Positions 7,530-13,521 of a stretch of DNA of 13,521 nt are shown here, piece by piece (the stretch's first letter is position 1; every line of letters begins with the position of its first letter). Made by a program: the position numbers and the translations under genes. Source of the stretch: Oscillospiraceae bacterium (GTDB lineage: Bacteria > Bacillota_A > Clostridia > Oscillospirales > Oscillospiraceae); NCBI GenBank assembly GCA_902795095.1, contig CADBKB010000057.1:1-13521 (forward strand), read 5' to 3'. The notes beneath the pieces were generated by a model, which worked only from the letters and a program-made list of their open reading frames with translations, searched no databases and had not been told where the DNA came from.

Positions 7530-8456
7530 TTACCGCAGGAAGCCGTCGAGGATGCGCTGCTCTGCTTCCTCGTAGCTGAGGCCCAGGGTCATGAGCTTGA
7601 GGATCTGCTCGCCGGCGATCTTGCCGATGGCGGCCTCGTGGATCAGGCTCGCGTCCACATGGTTGCAGGTGATCTCCGGGATGGCCCGGACCTTGGCCTG
7701 GCCCATGATGATGGCGTCGCACTGGACGTGGCCGAAGCACTCGCAGTTGCCGGTGACCCGGGGATAGAAGATCTGGCTGGAGTCGTCCTGGGCCACGGAG
7801 CGGGAGATGACCTGGGTGCGGCTGCCGACGCCGTTGAGGAAGACGTCCATCTCGGAGACGGCCTTCTGGTCGCCGTGGGTCAGCAGCTTCTCGGTGATGG
7901 TGATCTCGCTGTTGTCGCCCTTGAGCTCGGCGCGGGTGTAGCGCTTGGTGTCGTCCACGCCGCGGATCTGGCTGGTCTCCAGGGTGACGGAGGCGCCCTC
8001 CTCCAGATACAGCACGGTCTCGGGGTTCAGGATGCGCTTGCCCAGGCCGTCGCCCTCGCCGTAGTGCTTTTCGATGTAGCGGACCTTGGCGTTTTTGCCC
8101 ACATAGAAGGTGTGGATGCCCTCGTGCTGGCTGTCGCCGCAGCCGCCGCAGTTGTGGATGCCGCAGCCGGCGACGATGGTCACGTCGGCGCCCTCGCCCA
8201 CGAAGAAGTCGTTATACACCCGGTCCTTGAAGCCGGACTCGGTGAGCACCACGGGGATGTGGACGGATTCGGCCTTGGTGAAGGGCTTGATGTGGATGTC
8301 GATGCCGTCCTTGTCGGTTTTCGACACGATTTCGATGTTTTCGGTGTTCTGGCGCAGGAGCTTTTTGCCGTCGGAGCGGATGTTGACCGCGCCGGTGGGC
8401 AGGCTCACCATGTCCGCCACCTCGCGCAGGATGCGCTGTTGGATTTCGTTCAGCAT
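7530..8456 (-). CDS. sufB: SufB/SufD-family Fe-S cluster assembly scaffold
   Basis: Cytoplasmic scaffold on which iron-sulfur clusters are built, with the ATPase SufC. The 308-residue product is shorter than E. coli SufB (about 495) or SufD (about 420) and is essentially the SufBD beta-helix core plus the C-terminal segment. That segment shows the family's HEAAIG at 273-278, then a GLSYEEAE helix and a closing GFLR. Possible ligands include Cys246, Cys264 and a striking cluster Cys98-His101-Cys103-Cys106-His111. The start at 8456 has GGAGGTGG upstream and overlaps the sufC stop by 7 nt, so the two are coupled. With no sufS, sufU or second SufBD gene nearby, this resembles the two-gene SufBC-like minimal systems of anaerobes. 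Choosing between B and D is uncertain; SufB is favoured because it is the only copy here. Confidence 0.85.
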   Translation of the reverse strand: MLNEIQQRILREVADMVSLPTGAVNIRSDGKKLLRQNTENIEIVSKTDKDGIDIHIKPFTKAESVHIPVVLTESGFKDRVYNDFFVGEGADVTIVAGCGIHNCGGCGDSQHEGIHTFYVGKNAKVRYIEKHYGEGDGLGKRILNPETVLYLEEGASVTLETSQIRGVDDTKRYTRAELKGDNSEITITEKLLTHGDQKAVSEMDVFLNGVGSRTQVISRSVAQDDSSQIFYPRVTGNCECFGHVQCDAIIMGQAKVRAIPEITCNHVDASLIHEAAIGKIAGEQILKLMTLGLSYEEAEQRILDGFLR

Positions 8457-9184
8457 GTTTTGTCCACCTCCAGAAGATTGCAGCCGGTGACGGTCTCGGC
8501 GATGATCTGGGGATAGATCTCGTCCACGCTGCCCCGGGCCTGGAGCCGGCCGCCGGCGATGAGCAGGATCTCGTCGGCCAGGCGGATGATGCGCTCCTGG
8601 TGGGAAATGATAATGATGGTGGCCAGCTTGGAGTCGTGGATCTCCCGGAATGTGTCGGTCAGGCGGGCAAACGACCACAGGTCGATGCCGGCCTCCGGCT
8701 CGTCAAAGATCATGATGGGGGTCTTCCGGGCCAGCACCGTGGCGATTTCGATGCGCTTGACCTCGCCGCCGGAGAGGCTGGTGTCCACGTCGCGGTCCAG
8801 ATAGTCCCGGGCGCACAGGCCGACCTTGGTGAGATAGCCGCAGGCCTCGTCGTGGCTCAGGTCCCTGCCCGCGGCCACGGTGAGCAGATCCCGCACCTTG
8901 AGCCCCTTGAACCGGGGCGGCTGCTGGAAGCCGAAGGCGATGCCGCGGCGGGCCCGCTCCGTGACGCTCATGCCTGTGAGATCCTCCCCGTCCAGCAGGA
9001 TCTTCCCGCCGGTCAGAGGCACGATGCCCATGATGGCCTTGGCCAGAGTGGTTTTGCCGCCCCCGTTGGGGCCGGTGATGACGATGAATTTACGGTCCTC
9101 GATGGTGAGGGACACGTCCTTGAGGATGTCCGCTGTTCCGTTGTCATCATTGACGGAATAGCTGACGTTTTTGAGCTCTAACAT
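8450..9184 (-). CDS. sufC: Fe-S cluster assembly ATPase SufC
   Basis: ABC-type ATPase that drives the SufB scaffold; it is soluble, not part of a transporter. In 244 residues: Walker A GPNGGGKTT at 38-46, Q-loop region FQQPP at 86-90 (the typical SufC form), signature LSGGE at 137-141, Walker B ending in DEPEAGID at 161-168, and switch His195. The DEPEAGID variant is seen in short clostridial and archaeal SufC proteins. The frame continues upstream to 9232, but the start at 9184 begins the standard fold (MLELKNV) and has AAAGGAAC before it. It starts 20 bases after the DUF1294 gene stops and overlaps the sufB start, so it is in the middle of an operon. Confidence 0.95.
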   Translation of the reverse strand: MLELKNVSYSVNDDNGTADILKDVSLTIEDRKFIVITGPNGGGKTTLAKAIMGIVPLTGGKILLDGEDLTGMSVTERARRGIAFGFQQPPRFKGLKVRDLLTVAAGRDLSHDEACGYLTKVGLCARDYLDRDVDTSLSGGEVKRIEIATVLARKTPIMIFDEPEAGIDLWSFARLTDTFREIHDSKLATIIIISHQERIIRLADEILLIAGGRLQARGSVDEIYPQIIAETVTGCNLLEVDKTC

Positions 9185-9203
9185 GGCAATGTTCCTTTTC
9201 TGT

Positions 9204-9464
9204 TTAAGGTAGAAGGGCATAGACGGCGGCAAGCTGCCAGCCCAGGGCTGTCAGATTCACCGCCCAGAAGTACCAGCGGCGGGTCTTGTGGCGGAAGATG
9301 AGCATGCCCAGCAGCGCGCCGGCGGCGCCGCCCAGGAAGCCCAGCAGCAGAAGCACGGACTCCGGCACGCGCCAGCGCCTGGTCTGGGCCCTGGCCTTGT
9401 CGGCGCCGTAGACCGTCAGGGCGATCAGGCTCATGACGCCCAGCGCAAGGGCGAGGGCTGTCAT
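9204..9464 (-). CDS. DUF1294 family small membrane protein
   Basis: The 86-residue product has the DUF1294 pattern: a hydrophobic first helix (about 2-19), YGADKARAQ at 19-27, WRVPE at 31-35, a glycine-rich second helix (about 36-56), FRHKT at 57-61, and a final helix (about 64-83). The function of the family is unknown; it lies in the membrane. The start at 9464 is chosen over the longer upstream frame because it begins at the family's N-terminus and overlaps the stop codon of the preceding gene as ATGA, with the stop at 9461-9463, so translation is likely coupled. Its own ribosome-binding site is weak, which fits coupling. Confidence 0.88.
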   Translation of the reverse strand: MTALALALGVMSLIALTVYGADKARAQTRRWRVPESVLLLLGFLGGAAGALLGMLIFRHKTRRWYFWAVNLTALGWQLAAVYALLP

Positions 9465-10051
9465 ACCCGCATCCCCGCCCAGAAGCGCCGCAGACCCAGC
9501 CAGGTGAAGATGGGATCGAGGAAGTAGATCAGATAGGTCGCCGAGCCCATGGGCACAAGGCAGCACAGCAGGCTCAGCAGACTGACGCCGATGCTCACAT
9601 AGAAGGCCAGCCGCCGGGGACGAAGCAGCAGCCACAGATGGCAGGCGAGCTTGGCCGCGAACAGGAGGCACAGCACGAAGAACAGGGGCTGCGCCTGGGC
9701 GATCGTATCCTCCATGCCCGCCAGCATGGACATGCCCGCACCGGACTGGGAGAACATCATCTCCATGGCCTGGGGGTTTCCCGCCAGCAGGCCGGCGCAC
9801 AGGGCGCTGAAGGCCATATAGCCGCACAGCACGCACTCGATGATCAGCCATACCTTGACCGCGCCGCGCAGCCGGAGCTTTCCCCCGGCCGGGGGCGGGA
9901 CGGCGCCCGGAACGGCGGGGACGCTCTGGACCGGCGCCGGATTGACGGCGGAATTGGCGGGGGTCGTGTAACGGCGCACCAGCGCGCCGCAGTCGGGGCA
10001 GATGAGGGTCTCGTCGGAGACCTGTTTGCCGCAGTTGTAACAGGTTTGCAT
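9461..10051 (-). CDS. Zinc-ribbon membrane protein of unknown function
   Basis: The 196-residue product opens with a zinc ribbon (Cys4, Cys7, Cys18, Cys21, the CxxC...CPDCG type), then a Pro/Ala/Val-rich linker (about 30-57) and three or four hydrophobic helices (about 66-90, 121-143, 148-169 and possibly 170-187). This layout is common among Firmicutes proteins with no assigned role. A Met-rich stretch lies between the first two helices (96-113). The start at 10051 has an AGGAGG site. It is the first gene of the minus-strand operon, directly behind a near-consensus promoter, and is followed without a gap by the DUF1294 gene. I do not recognise a specific family and assign no function. Confidence 0.82.
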   Translation of the reverse strand: MQTCYNCGKQVSDETLICPDCGALVRRYTTPANSAVNPAPVQSVPAVPGAVPPPAGGKLRLRGAVKVWLIIECVLCGYMAFSALCAGLLAGNPQAMEMMFSQSGAGMSMLAGMEDTIAQAQPLFFVLCLLFAAKLACHLWLLLRPRRLAFYVSIGVSLLSLLCCLVPMGSATYLIYFLDPIFTWLGLRRFWAGMRV

Positions 10052-10082
10052 ACGGATGCCTCCTCGCGGTGTCAGTCTTTAC

Positions 10083-10111
10083 ATTATAATCTATTTCCCC
10101 GGATTTTACAA
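10083..10111 (-). promoter_or_regulatory. Promoter of the zinc-ribbon/DUF1294/suf operon
   Basis: On the minus strand TTGTAA (10111-10106), 17 bases, TATAAT (10088-10083). The -10 box is perfect and the -35 box matches at four of six. It is the only clear promoter upstream of the four tightly packed genes. Confidence 0.8.
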
Positions 10112-10117
10112 GCGCAC

Positions 10118-10146
10118 TTGCATAAAAGGCTTTTTCGTCTTATAAT
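10118..10146 (+). promoter_or_regulatory. Promoter of the dCMP deaminase-prfA-tsaC-coaE operon
   Basis: TTGCAT (10118-10123), 17 bases, TATAAT (10141-10146). It diverges from the promoter at 10083-10111; their -35 boxes are only 6 bases apart, so a bound factor or supercoiling could affect both. Confidence 0.82.
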
Positions 10147-10171
10147 ACGGAAAGAAAAGGGGGCGACTGCC

Positions 10172-10657
10172 ATGAAAAGAACGGATTACATCACATGGGA
10201 TGAGTATTTTATGGGCGTGGCCATGCTGGCCGCCCGCCGCAGCAAGGACCCCAATACCCAGGTGGGCGCCTGCATCGTTTCCCCGGAGAATATCATCATC
10301 TCCACAGGCTACAACGGCCTGCCCAACGGCTGCTCCGACGACGAATACCCCTGGGACCGGGAGGGACCGGAGACCAAGTACCCCTTCGTGGTGCACGCCG
10401 AGCTCAACGCCATCCTCAATTCCGGCGGCCGCCGGCTGGACGGGGCGCGGCTGTATGTGGCCCTGTTCCCCTGCAATGAATGCGCCAAGGCCATCATCCA
10501 GAGCGGCATCCGCGAGATCTACTACCTCTCCGACAAGTACGCCGATACCCCCAGCACCCGCAATTCCAAGCGGATGCTCGATTCCGCCGGCGTCGTGTAC
10601 AAGCAGCTCAAGCCGCGGCTCGACCGCCTCACCATTGATTTTACCGTCGACAAGTAA
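10172..10657 (+). CDS. Deoxycytidylate (dCMP) deaminase
   Basis: Converts dCMP to dUMP, feeding thymidylate synthesis. The 161-residue zinc enzyme carries the cytidine-deaminase signatures HAE at 75-77 (zinc His and catalytic Glu) and PCNEC at 100-104 (zinc Cys101 and Cys104). The segments RSKDPNTQVGA (23-33), GYNGLPNGCSDD (46-57) and LFPCNECAK are strikingly like the animal and T-even phage dCMP deaminases. The N-terminus YITWDEYFMG is typical of the bacterial ComEB branch. The frame is open far upstream, but the start at 10172 is set by an AAGGGGG site and by the promoter. It is the first gene of the plus-strand operon, 13 bases before prfA. Allosteric control by dCTP/dTTP is known in the family but is not read from this sequence. 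Confidence 0.93.
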   Translation: MKRTDYITWDEYFMGVAMLAARRSKDPNTQVGACIVSPENIIISTGYNGLPNGCSDDEYPWDREGPETKYPFVVHAELNAILNSGGRRLDGARLYVALFPCNECAKAIIQSGIREIYYLSDKYADTPSTRNSKRMLDSAGVVYKQLKPRLDRLTIDFTVDK

Positions 10658-10670
10658 GGAGTAAGCGTCC

Positions 10671-11747
10671 ATGCTGGATAAGCTCAGGCAGGTGGAAAGT
10701 AAATACGAAGCCCTCTGCGCCCGCGCCGAGCAGCCGGATTTCTATGCCGATCCCCAGGCTGCAGCCCGAAACCTGCGCGAGCAGCGGGAGCTCGAGCCCG
10801 TGGTGAACGCATATCGGGCCTATACGGGCGCCCAAAAGCGCATGGACGAGGCCCGGGAGCTGCTGTCCGAGGAGCAGGACCCAGAGCTGCGGGAGCTGTG
10901 CCAGGAGGAATACCGCGAGGCCAAGGCCGAGCTCGAGCGCCTGGAGGGGGAGCTGAAGCTCCTGCTCCTGCCCCGGGACCCCAACGACGGCAAGAGCGTC
11001 ATCATGGAGATCCGCGGCGGCGTGGGCGGCGAGGAAAGCGCCCTGTTCGCCCACAGCCTGTTCCGCATGTACTCCATGTACGCCCAGGCAAAGCTCTGGC
11101 GCGTGGAGCTTCTGAACTATTCCGAAACGGAGCTCGGCGGCGTCCGGGAGGCGGATTTCCTCATCGACGGCGCCGGCGCCTGGTCCCGGCTCAAGTTTGA
11201 GTCCGGGGTGCACCGGGTGCAGCGGGTGCCGGAGACGGAGTCCGGCGGCCGGATCCACACCTCCACCGCCACCGTGGCGGTGCTGCCCGAGATGGAGCAG
11301 GTGGACGTGGACCTGCGCAGCGAGGATGTGGAGATGCAGGTCTTCCGCGCCTCCGGCGCCGGCGGCCAGCACATCAACAAGACCTCCTCCGCGGTGCGGC
11401 TGATCCACAAGCCCACGGGCATCACGGTCTCCTGCCAGGAGGAGCGCAGCCAGGTGCAGAACCGGGAGCGCTGCATGCACATGCTGGCCTCCAAGCTCTA
11501 TGAGCTGGAGCAGACCCGCATCAGCTCGGAGTATGCCGCCGACCGCAAAAGCCAGGTGGGCACCGGCATGCGCAACGAGCGCATCCGCACCTATAATTTC
11601 CCCCAGGGGCGGGTGACCGATCACCGCATCGGCCTCAGCCTCTATAAGATCGACGCCATCATGGACGGCGATCTGGACGAGCTCATCGACGCGCTGGTCA
11701 CCGCCGATCAGGCCGACCGGCTGCGCAGAAACGAGGCGCAGACATGA
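10671..11747 (+). CDS. prfA: Peptide chain release factor 1 (RF1)
   Basis: Recognises UAA and UAG on the ribosome and triggers peptide release. The 358 residues match the usual length. GGQ, the peptide-release motif, is at 231-233 within GAGGQHINKTSS. The anticodon-like PxT tripeptide that marks RF1 is PET at 187-189 (in RVPETESGGRIHTS); RF2 would have SPF. The N-terminal domain is helical and coiled. The start at 10671 has TAAGGAG, which overlaps the stop codon of the upstream gene. It overlaps the next gene by ATGA. prmC, which encodes the methyltransferase for the GGQ glutamine and often follows prfA, is absent here. Confidence 0.96.
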   Translation: MLDKLRQVESKYEALCARAEQPDFYADPQAAARNLREQRELEPVVNAYRAYTGAQKRMDEARELLSEEQDPELRELCQEEYREAKAELERLEGELKLLLLPRDPNDGKSVIMEIRGGVGGEESALFAHSLFRMYSMYAQAKLWRVELLNYSETELGGVREADFLIDGAGAWSRLKFESGVHRVQRVPETESGGRIHTSTATVAVLPEMEQVDVDLRSEDVEMQVFRASGAGGQHINKTSSAVRLIHKPTGITVSCQEERSQVQNRERCMHMLASKLYELEQTRISSEYAADRKSQVGTGMRNERIRTYNFPQGRVTDHRIGLSLYKIDAIMDGDLDELIDALVTADQADRLRRNEAQT

Positions 11748-12784
11748 CCCTGCTTCTATCGCATACCGATCCCGGGGCCGCCGAAACCGCGGCGGCGCTG
11801 ATCCGCCGGGGCGAGCTGGTGGCCCTGCCCACCGAGACGGTCTACGGTCTCGGCGCCGACGGCCTCAATCCCGCCGCCGTGGCGAAGATCTTCAAGGCCA
11901 AGGGCCGGCCCCAGGACAATCCGCTGATCCTGCATATCTCCGAGCCGGCGGAGCTCGAAAAATACTGCAAAAATATCCCCGACAGCGCCTGGGCTCTTGC
12001 CGGGCGCTTCTGGCCTGGGCCGCTGACCATGGTGCTGCCGGCGCGGGAGCTCATCCCCCGCAGCACCACCGCGGGCCTGGATACCGTGGCCGTGCGCTGC
12101 CCCCAGACCCCCGTCACCCGGGAGATCATCCGCCTGGCGGGCGTGCCCATCGCGGCGCCCTCGGCCAACCTCTCCGGCAAGCCCTCCACCACCACCGCCG
12201 GTCATGTGCTGCATGACTACGGCGCCGACGGCCCCCTGGCCGCCATCGTGGACGCGGGGCCCTGCCGGGTGGGCGTGGAATCCACCATTGTCTCCCTGGC
12301 GGGGGACAGGCCGCGGCTGCTGCGCCCCGGCGGCGTCGGCCCCGAGGCGCTGCGGGAGGTGCTGGGCCGGCTGGAGGTGGACCGGGCCGTCACCGGTCTC
12401 ATCTCCGACGACGCCGTGGTCCGCGCGCCGGGCATGAAGTACAAGCACTATGCCCCCCGGGCCCAGGTCATCGTCGTGGAGGGCTCCGGCCGGGCGGCGG
12501 CGGACTACATCCTGCCCCGGCTGGACGAGACCGGCGCGGTGCTGTGCTTTGCCGAAGAGCTGCCGCTCTACGACGGCTGCCGCACCCTTGCCTACGGCAG
12601 CGAGGCCGACCCGGCCACCCTGTCCGCCGGCCTGTTCGCGGCCCTGCGGGAGCTGGACCGGGACGATGTGGCCGTCATCTATGCCCGCTGTCCCACCGGC
12701 GGCGGCGTGGCCTGCGCGGTGCGCAACCGCCTTCTGAAGGCGGCGGGCTTCCGCACCGTCCGGGCCGAGGAGGCCCCATGCTGA
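11744..12784 (+). CDS. tsaC: L-threonylcarbamoyladenylate synthase, Sua5 (long) type
   Basis: Makes threonylcarbamoyl-AMP from threonine, bicarbonate and ATP, the first step of the t6A37 modification on ANN-decoding tRNAs. The YrdC/TsaC domain covers about residues 10-200: PTETVYGLG at 29-37, KAKGRPQDNPL at 51-61, and PSANLSG at 139-145. A linker with APGMKYKHYAP at 228-238 leads to the C-terminal Sua5 domain. The 346-residue length is that of the two-domain form (Sua5/YwlC/TsaC2), not the ~190-residue single-domain TsaC. It overlaps prfA by 4 nt and coaE by 7 nt. The link with prfA is common in Firmicutes and groups translation-fidelity genes. Confidence 0.95.
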   Translation: MTLLLSHTDPGAAETAAALIRRGELVALPTETVYGLGADGLNPAAVAKIFKAKGRPQDNPLILHISEPAELEKYCKNIPDSAWALAGRFWPGPLTMVLPARELIPRSTTAGLDTVAVRCPQTPVTREIIRLAGVPIAAPSANLSGKPSTTTAGHVLHDYGADGPLAAIVDAGPCRVGVESTIVSLAGDRPRLLRPGGVGPEALREVLGRLEVDRAVTGLISDDAVVRAPGMKYKHYAPRAQVIVVEGSGRAAADYILPRLDETGAVLCFAEELPLYDGCRTLAYGSEADPATLSAGLFAALRELDRDDVAVIYARCPTGGGVACAVRNRLLKAAGFRTVRAEEAPC

Positions 12785-13371
12785 TCCTCGGCGTGACCGG
12801 CCCCACCGGCGCCGGGAAGACCACCGTGCTGCGCGAGGCCGAGGCCCGCGGCGCCCTGGTCCTGGACTGCGACGAGATCTACCATGAGCTGCTGAACACC
12901 GGCAAAAAAATGCTGGCGGAGATCGAAGCAGCCTTCCCCGGCAGCGTAAAGGACGGGGTATTGGACCGGAAGAAGCTGGGAACGCTCGTCTTTGACGACC
13001 CGGCGGCCCTGGAACGGCTCAGCGGCATCACCCACCGCTATGTGAAAAGAGAGGTCCGCCGGCGCCTGAAGGCCTCCGACGCCTCCCTCGCCGCCATCGA
13101 CGCCATCGGTCTGATCGAGAGCGGATTATGGAAGCTCTGCGACGCAACGATCTGCGTCACCGCCCCGGCCGAACAGCGCATCCGGCGCATCATGGCCCGG
13201 GAGGGCATCTCCGAGGCCTATGCCCGGGCCCGGGCCGCCGCCCAGAAGCCGGACAGCTATTACATCGCGCACTGCACCCACCATATCGCCAACGATTACC
13301 CCAGCGCAGAGGACTTCGCCGACGCGGCGGGGACCCTGCTTGATCAAATTATCAAAGGAGAACAGACATGA
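12778..13371 (+). CDS. coaE: Dephospho-CoA kinase
   Basis: Phosphorylates the 3'-hydroxyl of dephospho-CoA, the last step of coenzyme A synthesis. The 197-residue P-loop kinase has GPTGAGKTT at 8-16 (many CoaE proteins have GxxGSGKS) and the nucleoside-binding DCDEIYHELL at 28-37. A DAIGLIESGL stretch (about 104-113) stands at the place of the usual D-x-PLLFE motif. The lid is around REGISEAYARAR with a following Gln, and the family's closing HHIAND... segment is present. The start at 12778 overlaps the preceding gene by 7 nt, and its end overlaps the next gene as ATGA. The P-loop and the IGLIE variants differ slightly from the best-known CoaE proteins but keep the key features. Confidence 0.9.
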   Translation: MLILGVTGPTGAGKTTVLREAEARGALVLDCDEIYHELLNTGKKMLAEIEAAFPGSVKDGVLDRKKLGTLVFDDPAALERLSGITHRYVKREVRRRLKASDASLAAIDAIGLIESGLWKLCDATICVTAPAEQRIRRIMAREGISEAYARARAAAQKPDSYYIAHCTHHIANDYPSAEDFADAAGTLLDQIIKGEQT

Positions 13372-13521
13372 CAGACTTAGAGCAGCTTCGCAAGACCCTC
13401 GCCCGGGATACCCGCGGCGGCTACGACCGTATGGACAGCGCAGAGCTTCCCGCCATGGAAGCCTACTGCAGCGATTACCTCCGCTTCCTCAACGGGGCCA
13501 AGACCGAGCGGGAGGCCACGG
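13368..13521 (+). CDS. M18-family aminopeptidase, N-terminal part only (cut by the window edge)
   Basis: The first 51 residues are visible. They include RGGYDRMDSAEL (16-27) and a following AYCSDYLRFLNGAKTEREAT, the N-terminal pattern of the clostridial M18 (aspartyl/leucyl-type) aminopeptidases, which release N-terminal residues in the cytoplasm using two metal ions. The metal-binding residues lie beyond the edge, so the family is inferred from this signature alone. The start at 13368 has AAAGGAG upstream and overlaps coaE by 4 nt, so it continues the operon. Confidence 0.8.
   Translation, partial: MTDLEQLRKTLARDTRGGYDRMDSAELPAMEAYCSDYLRFLNGAKTEREAT

Noticed and set aside
10641..11624. Minus-strand open frame opposite prfA
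   Set aside because: Same kind of antisense shadow; prfA has the GGQ and PxT motifs and a proper start site.

Overview
The window looks like a GC-rich member of the Clostridia (Firmicutes), probably a gut lineage. The reasons are strong AGGAGG-type ribosome-binding sites, near-consensus TTGxxx-N17-TATAAT promoters, a SufC/SufB-only Fe-S assembly pair, a clostridial-type M18 aminopeptidase, and a short hairpin repeat of the CCGTAGGG... kind. The species cannot be named from this sequence.

Layout. Positions 1-316 hold the terminator of a gene off the left edge, two copies of a hairpin repeat, and the terminator of metG. metG (methionyl-tRNA synthetase) runs leftward from 2287. It diverges from a small DIP1984-family gene (2456-2908), and the two consensus promoters lie almost back to back. 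Directly behind the DIP1984-family gene, 2904-3019 carries a perfect tRNA T-loop and further tRNA-like hairpins, but it is not a normal tRNA gene; I read it as a candidate tRNA-like noncoding RNA. An AT-richer ISL3-family insertion sequence (3113-4558) follows, with inward-facing terminator-like hairpins at both ends and a 47-bp tandem duplication at its left end.

From 4575 to 10051 everything is on the minus strand. In transcription order there is a zinc-ribbon membrane protein, a DUF1294 membrane protein, sufC, a SufB/SufD-type scaffold, a 183-bp gap filled with three copies of the hairpin repeat, mreD, then mrdA (PBP2) with a strong terminator and two further hairpins. The first four genes overlap or nearly touch and look like one operon driven from a promoter at 10111-10083. 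mreD and mrdA make a cell-elongation pair without mreB or mreC beside them.

From 10118 to the right edge is a plus-strand housekeeping operon: dCMP deaminase, prfA (RF1), tsaC/sua5 (tRNA t6A synthesis), coaE (last step of CoA synthesis) and the start of an M18 aminopeptidase. Its junctions are very tight (13-nt gap, then 4-, 7- and 4-nt overlaps), so translational coupling is likely.

Most genes are ordinary housekeeping. The parts worth a second look are the tRNA-like RNA behind the DIP1984-family gene and the repeat family whose hairpin stems change on both sides while the CCCA loop and CCGTAG head stay fixed.
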